DNA from: Falsiroseomonas oleicola | GTDB lineage: Bacteria; Pseudomonadota; Alphaproteobacteria; Acetobacterales; Acetobacteraceae | NCBI RefSeq assembly: GCF_019029495.1 | Contig: NZ_JAERQM010000004.1 | Span: 290,784-354,783 of the forward strand | Direction of reading: 5' to 3' | Length of the DNA stretch: 64,000 bases | Shown: piece by piece, positions 59,671-64,000 of the stretch | How positions within the stretch are numbered: the stretch's first letter is position 1 | How the letters are laid out: the number at the start of each line of letters is the position of its first letter | Made by a program: the position numbers and the translations under genes | Notes under the pieces: model-generated | The model's database searches: none | What the model was told of the DNA's origin: nothing | The model's input: the letters and a program-made list of their open reading frames with translations, nothing else

Positions 59671-59950
59671 CGGCTTGGAGTTCGGCGTTGGTGGCGAACT
59701 CAATGATCGGGAAGCGGGTTTCGCCCCGTTGCTGTAGCGCATCCAGGACGGCAACGATCACTGAAAGCGCAGCGTCGCCAAGATCGCGCTGCCCAGCCGC
59801 GTCATCAAGCACGAGCAACACGCGAAGGGCCTCCTTACCCTCCGCGTCACTTACGGCCTTGGATTCGGCCCGAAGCACCTGCATGCCGGCGGGCAGTTTC
59901 GCTTGCGCGGCGATCTTTGCCGCCGCGTTGACCTCGGGAAGCTGCATCAT
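59651..59950 (-). CDS. Hypothetical protein, 99 residues, partner of the HEPN-like gene
   Basis: This small protein has ALRVLLVLDDAAGQRDL, a long helix AALSVIVAVLDALQQRGET and RFPIIEFATNAEL. I recognise no family by name. Its position directly before the HEPN-like gene, with a 20-base overlap and similar base composition, suggests an antitoxin or regulatory partner. The start ATG-ATG at 59950/59947 is ambiguous by one residue. Confidence 0.62.
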   Translation of the reverse strand: MMQLPEVNAAAKIAAQAKLPAGMQVLRAESKAVSDAEGKEALRVLLVLDDAAGQRDLGDAALSVIVAVLDALQQRGETRFPIIEFATNAELQADADPES

Positions 59951-60010
59951 GCGGCGACATTACCTTGCAGGGCACGACCCTGGAACAGGATTCGCGTGAT
60001 GGCGCTGGTC

Positions 60011-61627
60011 TCAGGCGCCCCAGTTGCGCCCCGAAAAGTCCATGACGAAGGACTTCGAGGCCTGCCAGGGCAGGTCCTTGCGCTTGCCCGTGAAGTTCGC
60101 GGTCTGGAACAGCACGGTATAGGCGGGGTCCTCGCGTTCCGTCAGCGTCAGCAGGCGCCGGAAGGTGGCGCGGCGCTTGGCCAGGTCGCTTTCCGTCTGC
60201 AAGGCGTCCATCAGCTTCGGCGCCTCGTCATTCTGCCACTGGCCGCTGGCCCAGGTCTGGCCGCCCGGCGCGTAGACGGACATCGGCGCGACCGGGTCGT
60301 TGAAGACTGCGGTGTTGGAGTTGTCGCAGAGGCCACGGCCCTCGAAGCGGCCGATGATCTGGCCCCAATTCTCCTTCATCTCGATCTGCACGTTCAGCCC
60401 GGCCTGGCGCCAGCCCTCGACCAGGATCTGGGAGGAGGCGACCTGCAGCGTGTAGTAGTTGTTCAGCAGCTGATAGGGGATCGGCTGGCCCTGGTAGTTC
60501 GCCTCCCGCAGCAGGCGGCGCGCCTCGGCCAGGTCAAAGCGCGGCGCCTCCCAGTCGGCGAGGTACATGTCGCCATAGACCTCCCATTGCAGGCCGCGCG
60601 GCACCGCGGTGCGGCCGCCCCAGAGGCTGTCGACGATCGATTGCCGGTCGATGCTGTGCGACATGGCGCGGCGCACCAGCGGGTTGGCGAGGACGGGATG
60701 CGTCTTGTCCCAGATGATCAACCGGTTGTTGTTGATCGGCCCGCCGACGACCTGGTGGCGCGCGCTGCGCTCGATGCCCTGGATCTGGTCCGGCGGCAGG
60801 TCGCAGATGAAGTCGTAGTCGCCAGCTTGCAGGCCCGCGACGCGGGAGGCGACGTCCGGCACCTCGACGAAGCGGATTCGCTTCAGCGGCGGGCGGCCGC
60901 CCCAATATTCGTCATGCGCCTCCAGCACGAGGTCCTGCCCCGGGCGGAAGGAGGCGACGCGATACGGCCCCGTGCCGATGGGCTTGCGCGCCCAGTCCAG
61001 CCAGGTCGCGGCACTCGCAAAGGCGGCGCGGGAGAAGATGGCGCCGGTGGTGCGCGTCAGCCGGCCTTCCAGCGTCACATCCGGCACGCTGTTCACGAAG
61101 CGCACGGTGCGGCGGTCCACCACTTCCATGCGCTCGAAATTCGGGAAGTGGGCGCGGCTGATGGCGGCGGCCTCGGGCGGCGGAGTCTTGCCGGAGGCGC
61201 CGGCGGTGGTGGAGACGAAAAGGCCGCGCGTTTCGGCGGGCAGGCCGGTCCACATGCGCTCACTGCTGAAGGTGAAGGCGACGTCTTCGGCTTCCATGAT
61301 GCGGCCATCATGCATGCGCACATCGTCGCGCAGCGTGAGTTCCAGCGTCTTCGCATCGATGCGGCGCCAGGACGTCGCCAGCACCGCCTCCGCGCGCTGC
61401 GTGCGGGTCCAGTCGATGCCGATCAGCGGCTCGGAGAAACTCGGCATGATGCGGAAGCCGACATTGGACTGTTCGCGCATCGGCTCCAGCGTGCCGGAGA
61501 TGCTGACGATCTGCACGGCGACGGTGATGGAGGGGCGCGTATCCGGCCCGGCACTTTGGGCGATGGCGAAGCGCGGCAGCAGCGCCGCGCCGGCAGTGGC
61601 GCCGAGAATGTGTCTGCGCTGAATCAT
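60011..61627 (-). CDS. Family-5 ABC transporter substrate-binding protein
   Basis: This 538-residue exported protein has a twin-arginine-like signal (MIQRRHILGATAGAALL). It carries LRDDVRMHDGRIMEAEDVAF, WARKPIGTGPYRVASF and HSIDRQSIVDSLWGGR, standard SBP_bac_5 segments. The ligand could be a peptide, opine or dipeptide-like acid. No transporter subunits are local. It is divergent from the M20 carboxypeptidase gene with 143 bases between, which suggests joint use of a peptide-like or N-acyl substrate. Confidence 0.9.
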   Translation of the reverse strand: MIQRRHILGATAGAALLPRFAIAQSAGPDTRPSITVAVQIVSISGTLEPMREQSNVGFRIMPSFSEPLIGIDWTRTQRAEAVLATSWRRIDAKTLELTLRDDVRMHDGRIMEAEDVAFTFSSERMWTGLPAETRGLFVSTTAGASGKTPPPEAAAISRAHFPNFERMEVVDRRTVRFVNSVPDVTLEGRLTRTTGAIFSRAAFASAATWLDWARKPIGTGPYRVASFRPGQDLVLEAHDEYWGGRPPLKRIRFVEVPDVASRVAGLQAGDYDFICDLPPDQIQGIERSARHQVVGGPINNNRLIIWDKTHPVLANPLVRRAMSHSIDRQSIVDSLWGGRTAVPRGLQWEVYGDMYLADWEAPRFDLAEARRLLREANYQGQPIPYQLLNNYYTLQVASSQILVEGWRQAGLNVQIEMKENWGQIIGRFEGRGLCDNSNTAVFNDPVAPMSVYAPGGQTWASGQWQNDEAPKLMDALQTESDLAKRRATFRRLLTLTEREDPAYTVLFQTANFTGKRKDLPWQASKSFVMDFSGRNWGA

Positions 61628-61770
61628 GTGGCTGGCTCCCGTTCCGAAGGCGGCGGAAGCTAGGCGCGGGGCATGACTGCGCGATGACGCGGCGATGAAG
61701 GCTGCGGGACGCGCGGGCCTTTTCAGGCCTCGCGGCGGATGCGAGGCTGTCCCTCGACCGAGGAGACCGG

Positions 61771-62949
61771 ATGACCATGTCCACCGAGACCGACATCATC
61801 ACCTGGCTGTCCACACAACGCGAGCCGATGATCCAGGCGCTGCGCGAGATGGTGGACACCGATGGCGGCAGCTACGACAAGGAAGGCGTCGACCGAGTCG
61901 GTGCGCAGGTCGCGCGCTTCATGGCAGCGCAGGGCATTCCCGTCGAAACCTTGCCGCAGCAGAAGCATGGCGATTGCATCCGCGCGGTGCTGGATGACGA
62001 CAGCAGCGTCAGCGGCGGCAATGCCCGGCAGAACATCCTGCTGATGGGCCATCGCGACACGGTCTTCCCGAAGGGCGAGCCGACGCGCCGCCCCTTCACC
62101 ATTGAGGGCGATCGTGCCTTCGGCCCCGGCGTCGCCGATATGAAGGCGGGCCTGGTGATGAACATGTTCGTCCTCGCCGCCTTCAAGAAATTCGGCGGCG
62201 CGCCCGGCCCGCTGGTGGCGCTGTTCACCGGCGATGAGGAAATCGGCTCGCCGGAGGGCCGCCCGGTGATCGAGGCGGAGGCCAAGGCGGCGCGCGTGGT
62301 GTTCAATTCCGAACCCGGCCGCCCCAATGGCGGCATCGTCACCGGCCGCAAGGGCGGCGTATTCTCCGTCTTCGACATCGAGGGCAAGGCGGCCCATTCC
62401 GGCGGCAACTTCGAGGCCGGCATCAGCGCCATCGGCGAGCTCGCGGCGAAGATCACCGCGATCCACGCGCTGACGGATCTGAAACGCGGCATCACGCTGA
62501 ATGTCGGCCTGGTGACCGGCGGACAGAGCGTCAACACGGTGGCGCCGCACGCCCAGGGCCAGATCGACCTGCGCTATGTCGAGCCCGCGGACCGGGAGGA
62601 GGTGATGGCGAAGATCCAGGCGATCATCGACACCTCCCACGTCCCCGGCACGCGCGCGAAGCTGACCATCAAGGGCGAGTTCCTGCCGCTGACCCAGTCG
62701 CCGGAGGCCGCAAAGCTTTTCGCGACCTATCGCGCCGCCGCGACGGAGTCGGGCTTCGACCCGAGCGGCGAGTTTTCGGGCGGCTGCGCCGATAGCGGCT
62801 TCACCGCCGCCATGGGCGCGCCGACGCTGTGTGCCGTCGGCCCCGTGGGCGGCAAGGCGCATACGCCGGAGGAATATCTGGAACTCTCCAGCCTGGTGCC
62901 GCGGGCGCAGGCCGTGGCGCGGGCCATTCTCAGGCTCGGCCCGGCCTGA
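61771..62949 (+). CDS. M20 family metallopeptidase (glutamate carboxypeptidase-like)
   Basis: This 392-residue di-zinc enzyme has the metal motif LLMGHRDTVFPKGEP, DMKAGLVMN, the Glu pair in LFTGDEEIGSPEGRP and the dimerisation-domain HSGGNFEAG. The order matches carboxypeptidase G2/CpsA-type M20A enzymes, which release C-terminal Glu or similar from peptides and folates. No signal peptide is apparent, so it is probably cytosolic. ATG at 61771 has a second ATG 6 bases later. The divergent binding-protein gene may supply its substrate. Confidence 0.9.
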   Translation: MTMSTETDIITWLSTQREPMIQALREMVDTDGGSYDKEGVDRVGAQVARFMAAQGIPVETLPQQKHGDCIRAVLDDDSSVSGGNARQNILLMGHRDTVFPKGEPTRRPFTIEGDRAFGPGVADMKAGLVMNMFVLAAFKKFGGAPGPLVALFTGDEEIGSPEGRPVIEAEAKAARVVFNSEPGRPNGGIVTGRKGGVFSVFDIEGKAAHSGGNFEAGISAIGELAAKITAIHALTDLKRGITLNVGLVTGGQSVNTVAPHAQGQIDLRYVEPADREEVMAKIQAIIDTSHVPGTRAKLTIKGEFLPLTQSPEAAKLFATYRAAATESGFDPSGEFSGGCADSGFTAAMGAPTLCAVGPVGGKAHTPEEYLELSSLVPRAQAVARAILRLGPA

Positions 62950-62971
62950 ATTGACCGGGGAGGGCGCGGCG

Positions 62972-63544
62972 TCAGCCCAGGCGCCGCCACCCCTCCACCA
63001 GCCGCCAACCCTCCCGCGCGAAGCGGAAGGCATTCCCACCGCCGGCGCCGGGCTGATCCTCCGCCCGGCTGATCGCAATGCCCTTGATGTGGCACAGCAG
63101 CAGCGCGCCGACGCCGCCATGCGCCACGATGGCCACATCGCCGGGCGGCGCCTGCCCCAGCACCGCGGCGACCGCCGCCACGATGCGGGCCTGTGCATCC
63201 ACCGCGCGTTCCCAGCCGCGCACGCTCTGCTCCGGCGCGGCGAAGAAGGCATCCGCCGTGGCCTCGAACTCCGGCGGCGGCAGGTAGCCCGTCGCGCTGC
63301 GGTCATTCTCCCCCAGCGCCTCCATCTGCGTGACGCCGAGGCCGAGATGCCCGGCCAGGATGTCGGCCATGTCGCGTGCCTTGCGCTCCGTGCTGCTGAA
63401 CACCGCGCCGATGCCGGGGACCCAGTCCTCCGTCAGCATCGCCCGGCTGCGCGCCAGGCCGCGGGGGGAAAGCGGCCAGTCAGGCACCGGCACCGCCGGG
63501 TCGATCGCGACCTCCGGATGCGTCAGGAAGTGGACTTGTGGCAT
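62972..63544 (-). CDS. Histidine phosphatase family protein, variant signature
   Basis: This 190-residue phosphoglycerate-mutase-like protein begins MPQVHFLTHPEV, where the family usually has Arg-His-Gly; the phosphorylated His is kept but Arg and Gly are Thr and Pro. VFSSTERKARDMADIL supplies the second Arg, and VAIVAHGGVGALLL the second His. The nucleophile environment is therefore altered, and the substrate is unknown. ATG at 63544 is preferred. It is convergent with the M20 gene and divergent from the thioesterase gene. Confidence 0.82.
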   Translation of the reverse strand: MPQVHFLTHPEVAIDPAVPVPDWPLSPRGLARSRAMLTEDWVPGIGAVFSSTERKARDMADILAGHLGLGVTQMEALGENDRSATGYLPPPEFEATADAFFAAPEQSVRGWERAVDAQARIVAAVAAVLGQAPPGDVAIVAHGGVGALLLCHIKGIAISRAEDQPGAGGGNAFRFAREGWRLVEGWRRLG

Positions 63545-63592
63545 GGGGACCGTAAGGATGGGGTTCGCACCGAACCTAGCACGGAGACAAGC

Positions 63593-63988
63593 TTGCCCAA
63601 TACGACCACCCGCACCCCGCCCGCGGACGCCCCGAAGCTGCGCACCATCGCCATGCCGGCCGATGCCAACCCCTCCGGCGACATCTTTGGTGGCTGGCTG
63701 ATGGGGTTGATGGACCTCGCCGCCGGCAATGCCGCCGGGCGCCGCGGCCGCGGCCGGGTCGCCACCATCGCGGTGGAGGGGATGAAATTCCACATGCCGG
63801 TGCTGGTCGGTGACGAGGTCAGCATCTATGCCGAGGTGGTCACCGTCGGCCGTACCTCCATGCGGATCGAGGTCGAGGCCTGGCGGCGGGAGCGGTCGGA
63901 GGAGGAGATGTGCCTGGTGACCGAGGGTGTCTTCACCTTCGTCGCCATCGACGAGAACCGGAAGCCACGACCCGTGCCGCCGGCATGA
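63593..63988 (+). CDS. Acyl-CoA thioesterase (YciA-like, hotdog fold)
   Basis: This 131-residue protein has LRTIAMPADANPSGDIFGGW with the catalytic Asp, then LMGLMDLAAGNAA and GMKFHMPVLVGDEVSIYAEV. This is the YciA/BACH hotdog pattern. It hydrolyses acyl-CoA to acid and CoA. The start appears to be TTG at 63593 with GGAG 7 bases before it, because no ATG precedes the conserved region in this frame. The gene ends 12 bases before the window end. Confidence 0.85.
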   Translation: MPNTTTRTPPADAPKLRTIAMPADANPSGDIFGGWLMGLMDLAAGNAAGRRGRGRVATIAVEGMKFHMPVLVGDEVSIYAEVVTVGRTSMRIEVEAWRRERSEEEMCLVTEGVFTFVAIDENRKPRPVPPA

Positions 63989-64000
63989 CCCGGTCCGATG

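Overview
The window is about 64 kb of very GC-rich DNA. It is read here as chromosome of an alphaproteobacterium, most likely an Acetobacteraceae (Roseomonas-like) member. That placement is inferred from base composition, many orphan solute-binding proteins (three TctC/Bug type, two family-5, one TRAP, one LIV, one family-3), overlapping catabolic operons and the gene families present. About 57 protein genes are supported. No tRNA, rRNA, CRISPR array, transposase, integrase or replication origin was seen, and no gap between genes exceeds 300 bases.
Layout. 1-9.3 kb: the 3' end of an enolase-superfamily gene, DoxX and OpgC-like membrane genes, then a minus-strand purine-salvage operon (phosphoribosyltransferase, family-5 binding protein, adenine deaminase, LysE exporter). 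Facing it on the plus strand are DinB, M20 amidohydrolase and nucleoside hydrolase genes. 9.4-15.4 kb: a patatin-like lipoprotein and a minus-strand pair of TRAP-type binding protein plus hybrid histidine kinase (PAS-HisKA-HATPase-REC-HPt). 15.5-27.1 kb: a glycerophosphodiesterase, then a long plus-strand LIV-type transport operon interleaved with three acyl-CoA ligase genes and ending in isovaleryl-CoA dehydrogenase. 27.1-29.2 kb: a small membrane protein, a rhodanese and protocatechuate 3,4-dioxygenase (pcaGH). 29.4-35.1 kb: a TctC protein, nitronate monooxygenase, and a CaiB/enoyl-CoA hydratase/acyl-CoA ligase operon. 35.1-41.7 kb: a NUDIX hydrolase, then an amino-acid transporter/DHDPS-family operon divergent from one 955-residue protein that fuses all three HcnA/B/C-type amine dehydrogenase subunits. 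41.8-44.1 kb: a visibly AT-richer islet with a small unknown gene and an OLD-like ATPase/TOPRIM nuclease closed by an intrinsic terminator. 44.1-49.1 kb: an HtrA-like protein lacking its catalytic triad, a small lipoprotein, malate synthase G and a divergent GntR regulator. 49.2-64 kb: gamma-glutamyltransferase, two GOLPH3-like genes around a TctC gene, a binding-protein/TRIC-channel fusion, deacetylase, amidase, FAH hydrolase, another TctC, a HEPN-type two-gene pair, a family-5 binding protein, an M20 carboxypeptidase, a phosphatase and a thioesterase.
The general picture is scavenging and breakdown of organic acids, amino acids, purines and aromatics through CoA thioesters.
The strongest unexplained signal is a four-hairpin element of about 95 bases present twice (10630-10725 and 31487-31580). 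The linkers are identical or nearly so, while the stems differ by compensating changes, which is the pattern expected of a structured RNA family. Other points of note are the binding-protein/TRIC fusion, the triad-less HtrA-like protein, the three-subunit dehydrogenase fusion, the OLD-like islet, the HEPN pair and several families of palindromic repeats.
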